Of a stretch of DNA of 64,000 nt, positions 26,075-36,156 are shown one piece after another (within the stretch, counting starts at the first letter, position 1; the number at the start of each line of letters is the position of its first letter). The DNA is taken from the NCBI RefSeq assembly GCF_002385225.1, contig NZ_DGDC01000022.1, positions 43,896 through 107,895 on the forward strand. The letters run 5' to 3'. The stretch comes from Psychrobacter sp. UBA3962. Lineage in GTDB: Bacteria; Pseudomonadota; Gammaproteobacteria; Pseudomonadales; Moraxellaceae. A model generated the notes under the pieces. It saw nothing but the letters and a program-made list of their open reading frames with translations. It searched no databases and was not told the DNA's origin. A program made the position numbers and the translations under genes.

Positions 26075-28768
26075 ATGCCAAATGTTGATAGCAACAAGCA
26101 GCCCTTAACACAGGCAAATCCACAAACCATGAATGAGCAGTACAAAAAGCCATTACCTGGTACGGATCTATTTTATTTTGACGTTGAACAAGCGGTAAAT
26201 GAGATTGAGCCAGGTGCTTATGCCAAACTGCCCTTTAGCTCAAAAGTACTGTGTGAAAACTTAGTGCGTCGCTGCCCACCAGAGGACTTAAAAGAAGCGT
26301 TATCGCAACATATTTACCGCAAGCAAGAGGTAGATTTCCCGTGGTACCCTGCCCGTGTTGTATGTCACGACATCTTGGGTCAAACTGCTTTTGTTGACTT
26401 AGCCGGCTTACGTGATGCGATTGCTGCTGAAGGCGGTGATCCTTCAAAAGTAAACCCTATTGTTCCAACACAGCTTATTGTGGACCACTCACTCGCGGTT
26501 GAACATGCTGGTTTTGAAAAAAACGCTTTTGAGAAAAACCGCGAAATTGAAGAGCGCCGTAACGCTGACCGTTTCCATTTTATTAACTGGTGTCAGTATG
26601 CCTTTGATAACGTTAACGTAGTACCGCCTGGTAACGGTATTATGCACCAAATTAACTTGGAGAAAATGTCTCCTGTGGTGCAGGTAGTTGCCGATCAAAA
26701 TGGTGATCCTGTCACTTTCCCAGACACATTAGTGGGTACAGACAGTCACACGCCGATGGTAGATGCTATTGGGGTAATCTCAATTGGTGTGGGCGGCCTA
26801 GAAGCTGAAAGTGTGATGCTAGGCAACCCGTCTTACATGCGCCTACCAGATATTATTGGGGTTGAGCTTACCGGTGAACTACAAGAAGGAATTACTGGAA
26901 CTGACTTAGTGCTAGCAATGACTGAGTTCCTACGTGAAGAAGGTGTGGTGTCCTCTTATCTTGAATTCTTCGGAGACGGGGCTCGCAATTTAACTGTGGG
27001 TGATAGAGCGTCTATCTCAAACATGACTCCAGAATACGGCGCGACTGCTGCTATGTTCTCTATCGATGAGCAGACCATCGATTATCTGCGTCTAACTGGC
27101 CGTAGTGAACAGCAAATCAAAACTGTTGAAGCCTACGCCAAACAAACTGGTCTTTGGGCCGATGGCATGGTTGATGCTGAATATGATCGCGTCTTAAAAT
27201 TCGACCTATCTAAAGTGGTGCGCAATATTGCTGGTCCATCACGTCCACACGCTCGCGTGTCAACTACTGATTTGGTTGAAGCAGGTATTGCTCACGCTAA
27301 CAATCAGCCATTATCAGAACAAGATGACAGTCAAATGCCTGATGGCGCAGTTATTATTGCGGCCATTACCAGTTGTACCAACACTTCAAACCCACGTAAC
27401 ATGGTCGCTGCGGGTATCGTAGCCCGTAATGCGGTTGAGAAAGGTTTAGTGCGCAAACCTTGGGTGAAGTCTTCACTAGCGCCAGGGTCAAAAACCGTTA
27501 AGTTATACCTTGAAGAAGCGGGTCTATTGCCAGAACTACAAAAGCTTGGCTTTGATGTGGTGGCCTTCGCCTGTACCACGTGTAATGGTATGAGTGGTGC
27601 TTTAGATCCTAAGATTCAGCAAGAGATTATTGATCGCGACTTGTTTAGTACAGCTGTCCTATCGGGTAACCGTAACTTTGATGGTCGTATTCACCCTTAT
27701 GCGAAGCAAGCTTTCTTAGCTTCTCCCCCATTGGTTGTGGCCTACGCCATCGCTGGTAATATCCGCTTTGATATCGAAAACGATTCACTGGGTAAAGACA
27801 AAGACGGCAATGACGTCTACCTAAAAGATATTTGGTTTGATGATGCCGAAGTGGACGCTATTGTGAAGTCTGCGGTGAAGCCTGAGCAGTTCAATCAGGT
27901 CTATATCCCTATGTTTGATGAAGCTAAAGCTGATGCGTCTCGCAATGATTCACTGGTTGTTAATCCTCAGTATGACTGGCGCGAAATGAGTACTTATATC
28001 CGCCGTCCTCCTTACTGGGAAGGCACCATGGCAGAAGCTAACAAGCTAAAAGGTATGCGCCCATTGGCGGTACTGGGTGACAACATCACCACCGACCATT
28101 TATCTCCCTCTAACGCAATTATGGCCGACAGTGCCGCTGGCGAGTACCTAGATAAAATGGGTCTGCCAGAAGAAGACTATAACTCTTATGCCACTCACCG
28201 CGGCGATCACCTAACTGCTCAACGAGCTACTTTTGCTAACCCAAAACTGCTTAACGAGATGGTGCGTGATGAAAACGGTGAGGTTATTCAAGGCTCATTA
28301 GCCCGTGTTGAACCTGAAGGCGAAGTAATGCGCATGTGGGAAGCGATTGAAACCTACATGAACCGCAAACAGCCCCTAATCATCATCGCTGGTGATGGCT
28401 ATGGCCAAGGCTCTAGCCGTGACTGGGCAGCAAAAGGGGTTCGTTTGGCGGGTGTAGAAGTGGTCGTTGCCGAAGACTTTGAGCGTATTCACCGTCAAAA
28501 CCTAGTCGGTATGGGTGCCTTGCCTTTACAGTTTGAGCCGGGTACTACCCGCAAAACTTTGAATATCGATGGTACAGAAATTTTTGATATCGAAGGTGAG
28601 GTGTCTGCCGGCGGTACAATGACTTTAGTTATTCATCGCAAAGATGGTAGCGTAGATAGAGCGCCTGTTAAGTGCCGCTTAGACACTGCTGATGAAGTTA
28701 AGATGTATAACTCTGGTGGTATGTTGCAGCGCTTTGCTAAAGAGTTCTTAGAAGGCAATGTGGCTTAG
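26075..28768 (+). CDS. acnD: 2-methylcitrate dehydratase AcnD (Fe/S-dependent)
   Basis: An 897-residue aconitase-family enzyme that dehydrates 2-methylcitrate; the product is rearranged by PrpF. The 4Fe-4S ligands are the Cys in ITSCTNTSNPRN and the two Cys in ACTTCNGMSG. Other landmarks are the substrate-binding region TDSHTPMVDAIG, the late domain-4 motif GDGYGQGSSRDWAAKG, and DNITTDHLSPS. It is somewhat longer than typical AcnD (about 860-870), with an extra Gln/Pro-rich N-terminus of about 20 residues. It needs PrpF, which follows, in place of the PrpD enzyme used by E. coli. Confidence 0.95.
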   Translation: MPNVDSNKQPLTQANPQTMNEQYKKPLPGTDLFYFDVEQAVNEIEPGAYAKLPFSSKVLCENLVRRCPPEDLKEALSQHIYRKQEVDFPWYPARVVCHDILGQTAFVDLAGLRDAIAAEGGDPSKVNPIVPTQLIVDHSLAVEHAGFEKNAFEKNREIEERRNADRFHFINWCQYAFDNVNVVPPGNGIMHQINLEKMSPVVQVVADQNGDPVTFPDTLVGTDSHTPMVDAIGVISIGVGGLEAESVMLGNPSYMRLPDIIGVELTGELQEGITGTDLVLAMTEFLREEGVVSSYLEFFGDGARNLTVGDRASISNMTPEYGATAAMFSIDEQTIDYLRLTGRSEQQIKTVEAYAKQTGLWADGMVDAEYDRVLKFDLSKVVRNIAGPSRPHARVSTTDLVEAGIAHANNQPLSEQDDSQMPDGAVIIAAITSCTNTSNPRNMVAAGIVARNAVEKGLVRKPWVKSSLAPGSKTVKLYLEEAGLLPELQKLGFDVVAFACTTCNGMSGALDPKIQQEIIDRDLFSTAVLSGNRNFDGRIHPYAKQAFLASPPLVVAYAIAGNIRFDIENDSLGKDKDGNDVYLKDIWFDDAEVDAIVKSAVKPEQFNQVYIPMFDEAKADASRNDSLVVNPQYDWREMSTYIRRPPYWEGTMAEANKLKGMRPLAVLGDNITTDHLSPSNAIMADSAAGEYLDKMGLPEEDYNSYATHRGDHLTAQRATFANPKLLNEMVRDENGEVIQGSLARVEPEGEVMRMWEAIETYMNRKQPLIIIAGDGYGQGSSRDWAAKGVRLAGVEVVVAEDFERIHRQNLVGMGALPLQFEPGTTRKTLNIDGTEIFDIEGEVSAGGTMTLVIHRKDGSVDRAPVKCRLDTADEVKMYNSGGMLQRFAKEFLEGNVA

Positions 28769-28804
28769 GTTTTGTAATAAACCATTGATAGATCGCGTTT
28801 AAAT

Positions 28805-28840
28805 AAAGCGCACAAGCCACCTGTGTTTGTGCGCTTTTTT
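28805..28840 (+). terminator. Intrinsic terminator inside the prp operon, between acnD and prpF
   Basis: Perfect stem AAAGCGCACAA (28805-28815)/TTGTGCGCTTT (28827-28837), 11-nt loop, then T6. It should lower prpF transcription relative to prpBC-acnD unless it is read through. Confidence 0.8.
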
Positions 28841-28918
28841 GATGGAAATATTCGTCTAATAAAACAGATTAGTAATCTTATATCTGATAATAAAACCCTA
28901 ATTAAGGAAATAATCCCT

Positions 28919-30151
28919 ATGTCACAACCAAAATTCGCCCCACAAGTTGCTGTGTCAGCCACCTATATGCGTGGCGGCACCTCAAAAGGTATATTTTTCA
29001 ATCTAAATGATCTGCCTGAGCGCTGCCAACAGCCTGGTCAAGCCAGAGATAATTTCCTGCTTCGTGTTATTGGTAGCCCAGACCCTTATGGCAAACAAAT
29101 CGATGGCTTAGGTAATGGTTCATCGAGCACCTCAAAAACCGTTATTTTATCTAAATCCGATAAAGACGATCATGATGTTAACTATCTGTTTGGCCAAGTA
29201 AACATTGCCAAGCCTATGATTGATTGGGCCGGCAACTGTGGCAACTTAACAGCTGCTGTAGGTGCTTGTGCCATCAATATGGGACTGGTTGATGCCGATA
29301 AAGTAGCCGCCAGTGCTGAAACGGGTATTTGTGAAGTCCATATTTGGCAACAAAATATTAGCAAAACGATTATTGCCCATGTGCCGGTCTACGTTGATGA
29401 GCAAGGGCAAGTACAAGTCCAAGAAACTGGTGATTTTGAGTTAGATGGTGTTACCTTCCCAGCCGCTGAGGTCAAAATTGAATTTATTGACCCAGTAGAT
29501 GCCTCAAGTGCCATGTTCCCTACGGGTAATCTGGTTGATGACTTTGATATTTCTGGTTGCGGGCTTGAAAAAGACAGCGTTAAAGCTACTTTTATCAGCG
29601 CTGGCATCCCTACTATCTTTATGCAGGCAGCAGACTTAGGTTTTACAGGTACTGAGCTTCAAACAGATATCAATGGCAATAAAGCGCTATTGGATAAACT
29701 TGAAACCATTCGCGCCAAAGGCGGCGTCGCTATGGGTCTATTTAAAGAGGTGAGCGAGGCTGAAAAGAGCCAGCATATTCCAAAGATCGCTTGGGTCGCT
29801 CCGGCTCAAACTTACACCGCTTCAAGTGGTAAAGAGGTGAAAGCGGATGACATCGACTTAGTGGTGCGTGCCATGAGTATGGGTCAGCTACACCATGCAA
29901 TGATGGGTACAGCAGCGGTGGCCATTGCCGCTGCCGCGACCACCCAAGGCACACTGGTCAACGAAGCGGCTGGTGATGGGAGCTCAAAAGAATTATCAGA
30001 AGTGCGCTTTGGCCACCCCTCGGGAACTTTACTGGTAGGTGGTAAGACTGAGCAGGTGGATGGCCGCTGGCAAGCCAAAAAAGTATCAATGAGCCGCTCT
30101 GCTCGCCGTATTATGGTGGGTCAAGTGTTTGTCCCCGGCGATAGTTTTTAG
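28919..30151 (+). CDS. prpF: 2-methylaconitate cis-trans isomerase PrpF
   Basis: A 410-residue enzyme of the PrpF family (diaminopimelate epimerase-like fold). It starts with a strand leading into TYMRGGTSKGIFF, the family hallmark with catalytic residues, followed by GLGNGSSSTSKTV, the MIDWAGNCGNLTAAVGACAI block and, near the C-terminus, VRFGHPSGTL. It isomerises the AcnD product to the cis-2-methylaconitate used by aconitase. The ATG at 28919 has AAGGAAATAATCC before it; a frame from 28823 would overlap the terminator. It is the last prp gene. Confidence 0.94.
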   Translation: MSQPKFAPQVAVSATYMRGGTSKGIFFNLNDLPERCQQPGQARDNFLLRVIGSPDPYGKQIDGLGNGSSSTSKTVILSKSDKDDHDVNYLFGQVNIAKPMIDWAGNCGNLTAAVGACAINMGLVDADKVAASAETGICEVHIWQQNISKTIIAHVPVYVDEQGQVQVQETGDFELDGVTFPAAEVKIEFIDPVDASSAMFPTGNLVDDFDISGCGLEKDSVKATFISAGIPTIFMQAADLGFTGTELQTDINGNKALLDKLETIRAKGGVAMGLFKEVSEAEKSQHIPKIAWVAPAQTYTASSGKEVKADDIDLVVRAMSMGQLHHAMMGTAAVAIAAAATTQGTLVNEAAGDGSSKELSEVRFGHPSGTLLVGGKTEQVDGRWQAKKVSMSRSARRIMVGQVFVPGDSF

Positions 30152-30178
30152 TCTAGATTTATTGAAATAAGCTTCAAT

Positions 30179-30212
30179 AGGCGGGTAACGAGATGAGTTG
30201 CCTGCCTTTTTA
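30179..30212 (+). terminator. Terminator after prpF
   Basis: Stem AGGCGGGTAAC/GTTGCCTGCCT with two G-U pairs and a 7-nt loop, followed by T5. Confidence 0.7.
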
Positions 30213-30332
30213 TTAATACAGCAATCATTTATAAGGCAGTTATAAAATAGCCAGATATAATGTAAGCTTAGATGACTAACTGCTTTAATAGGCCTATTTA
30301 ATCTTATTAATTGTTAATGAAACTGTGAAATT

Positions 30333-32198
30333 ATGAGCACTTCCCCGCGTAGAGTTCCCTTAGATAATAAACCACCTACTAAAAAATCTGAACGTGGGGC
30401 CCTACTGTGGTCGATATTAAAGCGCTTAGGTGAGTTTGCGCGGCCTTATCGAGGTCTATTTATTTTAACCTTGATATTGACCGTATTGGGCTCGTTTACT
30501 GCGCAGGTCAACGCCTTTGTGCTGCAGTACACCATTGATACTTTAACTGGTATTGTCGGCTTGCCCGATCCCTGGGTTGAAGGGCTTAAGCTTTTAACCT
30601 TGATTAGCACCATCTTGTTAGTGAAAGAGGTACTTAACGTCGTTATCACTTTTGGTCAGCGCTATTTTGGTGAGCGCATCCGTATTAATTTATCACGGGA
30701 TTTATCGCAAAAAGTGGTCGATCGCATTTTGTCCTACAAAATGTCGTTTTATACCAGTGAGGAAAACGCCAGTGGTAAACTGCAAACCCGCATTGATTTA
30801 GGCGTCAGTAGCCTGACTCAGTTGGTACAAAACTTCTTTATCGACATGCTGCCACTGTTTGCCAGTGCGATTGTGTCGCTGATCATTATGTTTAACGCCA
30901 ACTTTTGGGTGGGCATGGTCGGCTTAATTATTGTGCCGATTTACTTTTTTGTCAGTCAAAGACAGGCCAACCGCTTGCAAGGTTTTCGTAAGCAAATGCG
31001 CCAATACCGCGAAACCAAAAGCGGCCTGGTCATCTCGATTATTGACTCGATTACCGTAATCAAATCCTTTGTGCGGGAGCCTATTGAGTCTGAGAAGCAC
31101 TGGGAAATCCAAAAAGACATGACCACCAACCAGCTACGTATTCGCAGTATTGCGTTTATGTATAATGCTGGCAAGAGCTTTATTGAGCAAATCGGGGTGG
31201 TGGTTATTATCGTCTTAACCTCTTATTTTGTACTCAATGGCCAGATGACCATTGGCGCCATTATGTTCCATATCCTACTGTTCCAAAACGTTGCTGCTCC
31301 CATTCGCGAGCTACACCGTATTTATGATCAAATTAATAATGCACTCACTTACGCTGAAGGCTTCTTTGATATTTTAGATGATGATGAGGCCATTGAAAGT
31401 GCTGGAAAAGTGGAGTGTACTGATTTAAAAGGTCATATCGAGCTAAAAAATGTCAACTTCTCCTACCCCAATGGCAAGCAAGCACTGCAAGATGTGAGCT
31501 TTGAGATTCACCCCAATCGTATTACGGCGCTTGTGGGCTTAAGTGGCGCTGGTAAAAGTACCATTATTAGCCTGCTGGTGAAGTTTTATGACCCCAGCAG
31601 CGGTACCATCTGCTTAGATGGTCATAATCTCAAGGACTACAACACTCATAATCTACGCGAACAAATTGGCTTGGTGCTACAAAAAAATCATATTTTTTCT
31701 GGAACCATTGCCGATAATATTCGTTATGGTAATATGCACGCCACCGATGCAGAGATTATTGAGGCGGCCAAGCAGGCTTCTATTCATGAACAAATTGTTG
31801 GAATGCCGGAGGGCTATGAAAGTGAGGCAAAACTACTTTCAGGCGGTCAGCAGCAGCGTATTGCGCTGGCCCGTATGTTCCTGAAAGACCCACCGATTGT
31901 GTTCTTGGATGAGCCTACCGCCAGTCTTGATGCTATTGCTACTCAGCAGATCAAGCAAAGCTTAGACTTAATCAAAAAAGACCGCACTGTGATCATTGTT
32001 TCCCACAATATCTCGCAAATTATTGATGCCGATGATTTGATCGTGATTGAAAATGGCCGTGTGGTCGAAACCGGTACCCATGATGAGCTGTATACTAAGC
32101 ATGGCGCGTATTATGATATTTTTAATGCCATGTCAGACAGCTTGAATTTGGACAAAATTAGCCAAACCCTAAACAGTGAGACTAACAGCGAAAGTTAG
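30333..32198 (+). CDS. ABC transporter with fused membrane and ATPase domains (exporter type)
   Basis: A 621-residue half-size ABC exporter. Residues about 35-340 form six transmembrane helices. Residues about 370-600 are the nucleotide-binding domain with Walker A GLSGAGKST, Q-loop VLQKNHIFSG, signature LSGGQQQRIALARM, Walker B PPIVFLDEP and H-loop IIVSHN. Homologues export lipids, peptides or drugs as dimers; the substrate is unknown. The gene sits alone between the prp terminator and the acetyltransferase gene 75 bp downstream. No strong ribosome site is seen before the ATG, so translation may be modest. Confidence 0.9.
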   Translation: MSTSPRRVPLDNKPPTKKSERGALLWSILKRLGEFARPYRGLFILTLILTVLGSFTAQVNAFVLQYTIDTLTGIVGLPDPWVEGLKLLTLISTILLVKEVLNVVITFGQRYFGERIRINLSRDLSQKVVDRILSYKMSFYTSEENASGKLQTRIDLGVSSLTQLVQNFFIDMLPLFASAIVSLIIMFNANFWVGMVGLIIVPIYFFVSQRQANRLQGFRKQMRQYRETKSGLVISIIDSITVIKSFVREPIESEKHWEIQKDMTTNQLRIRSIAFMYNAGKSFIEQIGVVVIIVLTSYFVLNGQMTIGAIMFHILLFQNVAAPIRELHRIYDQINNALTYAEGFFDILDDDEAIESAGKVECTDLKGHIELKNVNFSYPNGKQALQDVSFEIHPNRITALVGLSGAGKSTIISLLVKFYDPSSGTICLDGHNLKDYNTHNLREQIGLVLQKNHIFSGTIADNIRYGNMHATDAEIIEAAKQASIHEQIVGMPEGYESEAKLLSGGQQQRIALARMFLKDPPIVFLDEPTASLDAIATQQIKQSLDLIKKDRTVIIVSHNISQIIDADDLIVIENGRVVETGTHDELYTKHGAYYDIFNAMSDSLNLDKISQTLNSETNSES

Positions 32199-32272
32199 CA
32201 AAAACGAAAGTTAAACCGCTGTACTTTTACTGACAAATAACTACTGACAAACAACCGATAAGATGTTTTTAG

Positions 32273-32857
32273 ATGACCGTTAAATATACTATTAAAGGCT
32301 TTGATGAGCTAAGCGCCGTTGATATTTACCATATTCTTCGTGCCCGTTCTCAGGTGTTTGTGATTGAACAGCAGTGTCTTTATCAAGATATTGATGAGCT
32401 GGATTTTGATTGCATGCATCTGGTCGCTCATATGGATCAAACCCTTGTTGGCTACTGTCGTATCATACCGCCCGCAGTGGGTGGCAATGGAACCAATCCT
32501 AACCCGCGTATTGGCCGAGTATTGGTGTTGCCAGATAACAGGCATCAAGGGGTTGCTCGAGAGATGATGGTTAGAGCCATCAAATACTGTCATTCTAAAT
32601 ATGGCAAAAAGCCGATTCAGATTGCGGCACAGACTTATTTGATACACTTCTATCAATCTCTAGGATTCGAGCCTCTAGGTCAGCCTTATGATGAGGATGG
32701 GCTTGAACACATTGATATGATCTTAAATGTCGCTAAACGAAAAAAAGTGCCCGTGCCTGCTCTAGCCAAAGAAGTGACTGTTAAGGGTGTTTTGTCTAAT
32801 TTATTATTGTTTTTGGTGGCCATTGGCATTATCGGCTTACTCTATTTGCTGATTTAA
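32273..32857 (+). CDS. elaA: ElaA-like GNAT acetyltransferase with C-terminal membrane helix
   Basis: A 194-residue protein. Residues 1-160 match E. coli ElaA (about 153 residues): RARSQVFVIEQQCLYQDIDELD, the acetyl-CoA loop region RIGRVLVLPDNRHQGVAREMM, and IAAQTYLIHFYQSLGFEPLG, then EDGLEHIDM. The last 35 residues are extra: a basic linker followed by a hydrophobic helix (about 174-194, LLLFLVAIGIIGLLYLLI) at the very end. ElaA acetylates small amines. The tail suggests a tail-anchored form at the inner membrane, which is unusual for this family. It lies 75 bp behind the ABC gene. Confidence 0.85.
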   Translation: MTVKYTIKGFDELSAVDIYHILRARSQVFVIEQQCLYQDIDELDFDCMHLVAHMDQTLVGYCRIIPPAVGGNGTNPNPRIGRVLVLPDNRHQGVAREMMVRAIKYCHSKYGKKPIQIAAQTYLIHFYQSLGFEPLGQPYDEDGLEHIDMILNVAKRKKVPVPALAKEVTVKGVLSNLLLFLVAIGIIGLLYLLI

Positions 32858-32941
32858 TTGATTTAATTTAATACGGGCACAGGGCTACTAGTCGTTAGCC
32901 AAGATAAAAAGTAAGGACGTTATTCTAACTGGCGTTTACGT

Positions 32942-32976
32942 AAGGGCACAGCTTGGAAAAGCCGTGCCCTTTTTTA
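32942..32976 (+). terminator. Terminator after the ElaA-like gene
   Basis: Stem AAGGGCAC (32942-32949)/GTGCCCTT (32964-32971) with additional GCTT/AAGC pairing, followed by T6. Confidence 0.8.
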
Positions 32977-33104
32977 TTAGGATATTGCGATCACATGGGT
33001 TTAGTCTTTCACCGCATTTAGTAGTATCATTACAAAATACAGATAGCCTAAATTTAGCGCTATCTTTTAGCATATGACGGAAAAAATAGCCCAATAGGAA
33101 TGCC

Positions 33105-34445
33105 ATGCTATCCAAACAAGATCAACTCACCGAATTGGTACGCAAACTTGAGACCAAAAACCATGTGTTTGCCACAGATCCTTTATTAATTACTGAGCGC
33201 CTTCAGGACGAGCAAGCCACTCCCCTCCAAAAAATACATCGCCGGGCTGAACGGATTGATAGCAATGGCAATTTAGCGGGCACCTTAAATAAGATTGATG
33301 GCCGCATTAAAGGCATTATCCTTATTATGAGTATTGCTTGGTGTGTCTCGGGCTTCTTAGGCTTATTTGCTCTATTACAGTCTAACGTGGTGAACTTTTT
33401 CTATGTCTTGGTCTGTCTGTTAGGCTTTCATACGCTTATGCTGGCTGGCTGGTTGATTTTTACCATTATTAATAGAGGCAGCCAATCGCCCAGTATTATC
33501 ACCAGCTTTATTAGTCCAAAAACGCTGATTAGAGGCAAAGACGATGTCACTCAAGCTGCAGTTGAATTGTACGATGAGCAGCTACAGCACACAGGAATGC
33601 GCTGGTATTTGAGTCGCTTTAGTCATCAGCTGTGGCTGGCAACCTTAACCGGCATGCTGTTCGCGATTATTTTCCTATTGATTGTGCGTCAATATAGCTT
33701 TAGCTGGGAGTCTACTTTACTTTCAGACCAGGCATTAATGACGTTAACCCATTGGCTTGGCTGGTTACCTAGCTTGGTCGGGTTTAATGTTCCTGATGCT
33801 GAAGCTGTGGTTCAAAGTCGACTGGTTACCGATGTTATGCCCCTGTCTATCGCTAGACAATGGGCAAGCCTGTTGGTAGGCAGCTTGCTGATGTACGGCA
33901 TTGTACCTCGCGCCATTGCTTGGGCTTTTTGTGCCGTGATGTTCAAACGTAAAAAAATGAAGTTGGATTTAAACCTGCCTTACTACCAAAAGATCATTAA
34001 TTTTTGGCAACGTAAAGTGGTTGATAAAGATGATTTTGTAGAAAAAGTTCAGCCGGTTGCCCCCAAAGCTAAAGTCACTCAAGGGGACAAGTTAGTGGCT
34101 CTATTAGAGTACAAGCACCATGATCCTACTTGGTATCATGCAGCTGGAGAACCCTTTATCAGCAAGGTGCCTGAAGATTTTGGTATATTAGATGATAGAG
34201 AAGATATGGACCGAATGCTTCAGTATTTGGAAAGCCATAATGTACAGGTGTTAGTAGGGATTCATGCCAAAGCGCTTCCCGATCGCGGAACTATGCGTAA
34301 GTTAGACAAGCTGGCTACTCATGCCAAACAAGGGGTTATCGTCCAGCTATTACAAGATAATGATGCATTAGAGGAAGATAATTCGGCACGTAGACAACAA
34401 TGGCAAACGGCCTTGGCTGAGCGAAATATCGGCTTGGTTTCTTAA
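33105..34445 (+). CDS. DUF2868 membrane protein
   Basis: A 446-residue protein of the DUF2868 family. A charged N-terminal region (about 1-65, Lys/Arg/Glu-rich) precedes hydrophobic segments near 68-88, 93-120, 185-200 and 265-285. A cytosolic C-terminal domain (about 340-446) ends in a nucleotide-hydrolase-like fold (VQVLVGIHAKALPDRGTMRKL). DUF2868 almost always precedes a DUF3482 GTPase, as here (58-bp gap), so the two probably form a membrane-linked GTPase system of unknown role. Confidence 0.87.
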   Translation: MLSKQDQLTELVRKLETKNHVFATDPLLITERLQDEQATPLQKIHRRAERIDSNGNLAGTLNKIDGRIKGIILIMSIAWCVSGFLGLFALLQSNVVNFFYVLVCLLGFHTLMLAGWLIFTIINRGSQSPSIITSFISPKTLIRGKDDVTQAAVELYDEQLQHTGMRWYLSRFSHQLWLATLTGMLFAIIFLLIVRQYSFSWESTLLSDQALMTLTHWLGWLPSLVGFNVPDAEAVVQSRLVTDVMPLSIARQWASLLVGSLLMYGIVPRAIAWAFCAVMFKRKKMKLDLNLPYYQKIINFWQRKVVDKDDFVEKVQPVAPKAKVTQGDKLVALLEYKHHDPTWYHAAGEPFISKVPEDFGILDDREDMDRMLQYLESHNVQVLVGIHAKALPDRGTMRKLDKLATHAKQGVIVQLLQDNDALEEDNSARRQQWQTALAERNIGLVS

Positions 34446-34503
34446 CAGCTGCTAGTTTATAGCCAAAAACTTATTACCTTAATAATTATAATTTGAGCAA
34501 CTT

Positions 34504-36156
34504 ATGAGCACTCAAGACAATAACAATACAACTTCTAACTCGGGCGGTTTATTTAGTGATAAGGCCTTTAATGAGGGTCCTAATGACAGACCCGTTGCTG
34601 CTGTCCCACAAACTGATATCGAAGCCATAAGCAATGGTGGCTCTTCCCAGCAACAGTCTACAACTTCCCCTGAATCGAAAACCAGTCAAAACGATGTGGC
34701 TGATAAAAGTATGTCCGACTACCTGCAAGAGGCTAGAAAAACCACAGTCTCTGAGGGTGAGCCCTTAAAATTGGCCGTTGTGGGTCATACCAATACCGGT
34801 AAAACCTCCCTACTGCGTACCTTACTGCGCGATATGTATTTTGGGGAGGTGAAAAACGAAGCAGCTACCACAAGGCACGTAGAACGGGCGTTGATTAAGG
34901 ACAGTCAGACCGGTGAAAACTTAGTAGCTTTATTTGATACCCCAGGATTAGAAGATGCCTCAGGATTGATGGACTGGCTTGAGGACAATACCGCAAGTCG
35001 CCGAGACGGTATCGAACGTTTACAGCAGTTTTTAGCCAGCGACATTGCTCAAGGCGGTGAGCTAAGTAGTGATTTGGATGATTACTCTCAAGAAGCGAAA
35101 GTCATTCGTCAGCTACTCTCAAGCGACATGGCCATCTACGTTATTGATGCTAGAGAGCCGGTCTTGGGCAAATATAAAGATGAGTTGGCCATTTTATCTT
35201 GGTCAGCGATTCCAGTCATGCCGGTATTTAACTTCACGGATAGCCAAGATGCCAATATTAGTGACTGGCAAACCATGCTGGCGCGTCGCAATTTGCATAT
35301 TTCAACTCGATTTGACTCTGTGGCCTTTGAGTTTGAAGATGAGATGACGCTTTGGCAAAACCTGGCAACGATGCTGACTCATCCTGAAACTTTAAATCAG
35401 CTTATTTTACGCCGCCGTGAAGACTGGATTCAATTATATGAACAAGCCAGTATTATCATTGCTCATTTCTTAATTGATGTCGCCGCCTATGTGCGAGAAA
35501 TCGATGAAGATGATGATCCCATGCCGGTACTAAAAGAAATGCAAGAAGCGGTTCGTCAAAGCGAGCGCGCCATGCAAGAGAAGTTATTAAACCTATATAA
35601 GTTTTACGATAACACGGCAGTGGTTACTCCGCTTGAGCTAAGCGAATATCAGCAAGATCCTTTTGACCCAGAATTGCTTAAGAGCTATGGGATACGCACT
35701 ACTTCTGGGGCTGCCGCAGGGGCGCTACTGGGTTTAGGTATTGATGCTGCCGCCTTAGGCACTACATTAGGGCTTGGCGCGGCTATCGGTGGTCTGGCAG
35801 GGGGTATTTTATCTAATACTGGTACCATTGCCGATAAGCTGGCAGGTGTTAAACGATTGTTTATCGATCCGGCTACCTTGACGCTGCTTGCTACCCGCTC
35901 TTTAGATTTACTGGCCTCCTTGCGCCATCGGGGTCATGCCGCCAACGCCGATACCCCTATTGCTGAGTTGCAGGAAACCTCTACCCCACCTTGGAACTCA
36001 AATAAATTGCCTAGCGAGCTAAAAAAAGCCCGTGGCAAGCCTCAGTGGAGTAGTTTGACTAGCGGTAAAAGTAGCCTAGCAGAAGAGTTGAGAGCCGATG
36101 CTGCTTGGTCTTTATCGGATAAATTAAAACGCTCAAGACATGAGGAAAAAGACTAA
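34504..36156 (+). CDS. DUF3482 GTPase, partner of DUF2868
   Basis: A 550-residue protein. Residues 1-80 are Ser/Gln/Asn-rich and likely disordered. Residues about 92-260 are a TRAFAC-type GTPase with G1 GHTNTGKTS and G3 DTPGLED; G4 is less clear (VFNFTD). The DUF3482 portion follows, with helices around 300-370. A Gly/Ala-rich hydrophobic stretch lies at about 405-440 (TSGAAAGALLGLGIDAAALG and following), typical of GTPases that insert into membranes. The C-terminus is charged. It converges with the ArsA gene and overlaps its stop by 4 bp. Confidence 0.88.
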   Translation: MSTQDNNNTTSNSGGLFSDKAFNEGPNDRPVAAVPQTDIEAISNGGSSQQQSTTSPESKTSQNDVADKSMSDYLQEARKTTVSEGEPLKLAVVGHTNTGKTSLLRTLLRDMYFGEVKNEAATTRHVERALIKDSQTGENLVALFDTPGLEDASGLMDWLEDNTASRRDGIERLQQFLASDIAQGGELSSDLDDYSQEAKVIRQLLSSDMAIYVIDAREPVLGKYKDELAILSWSAIPVMPVFNFTDSQDANISDWQTMLARRNLHISTRFDSVAFEFEDEMTLWQNLATMLTHPETLNQLILRRREDWIQLYEQASIIIAHFLIDVAAYVREIDEDDDPMPVLKEMQEAVRQSERAMQEKLLNLYKFYDNTAVVTPLELSEYQQDPFDPELLKSYGIRTTSGAAAGALLGLGIDAAALGTTLGLGAAIGGLAGGILSNTGTIADKLAGVKRLFIDPATLTLLATRSLDLLASLRHRGHAANADTPIAELQETSTPPWNSNKLPSELKKARGKPQWSSLTSGKSSLAEELRADAAWSLSDKLKRSRHEEKD

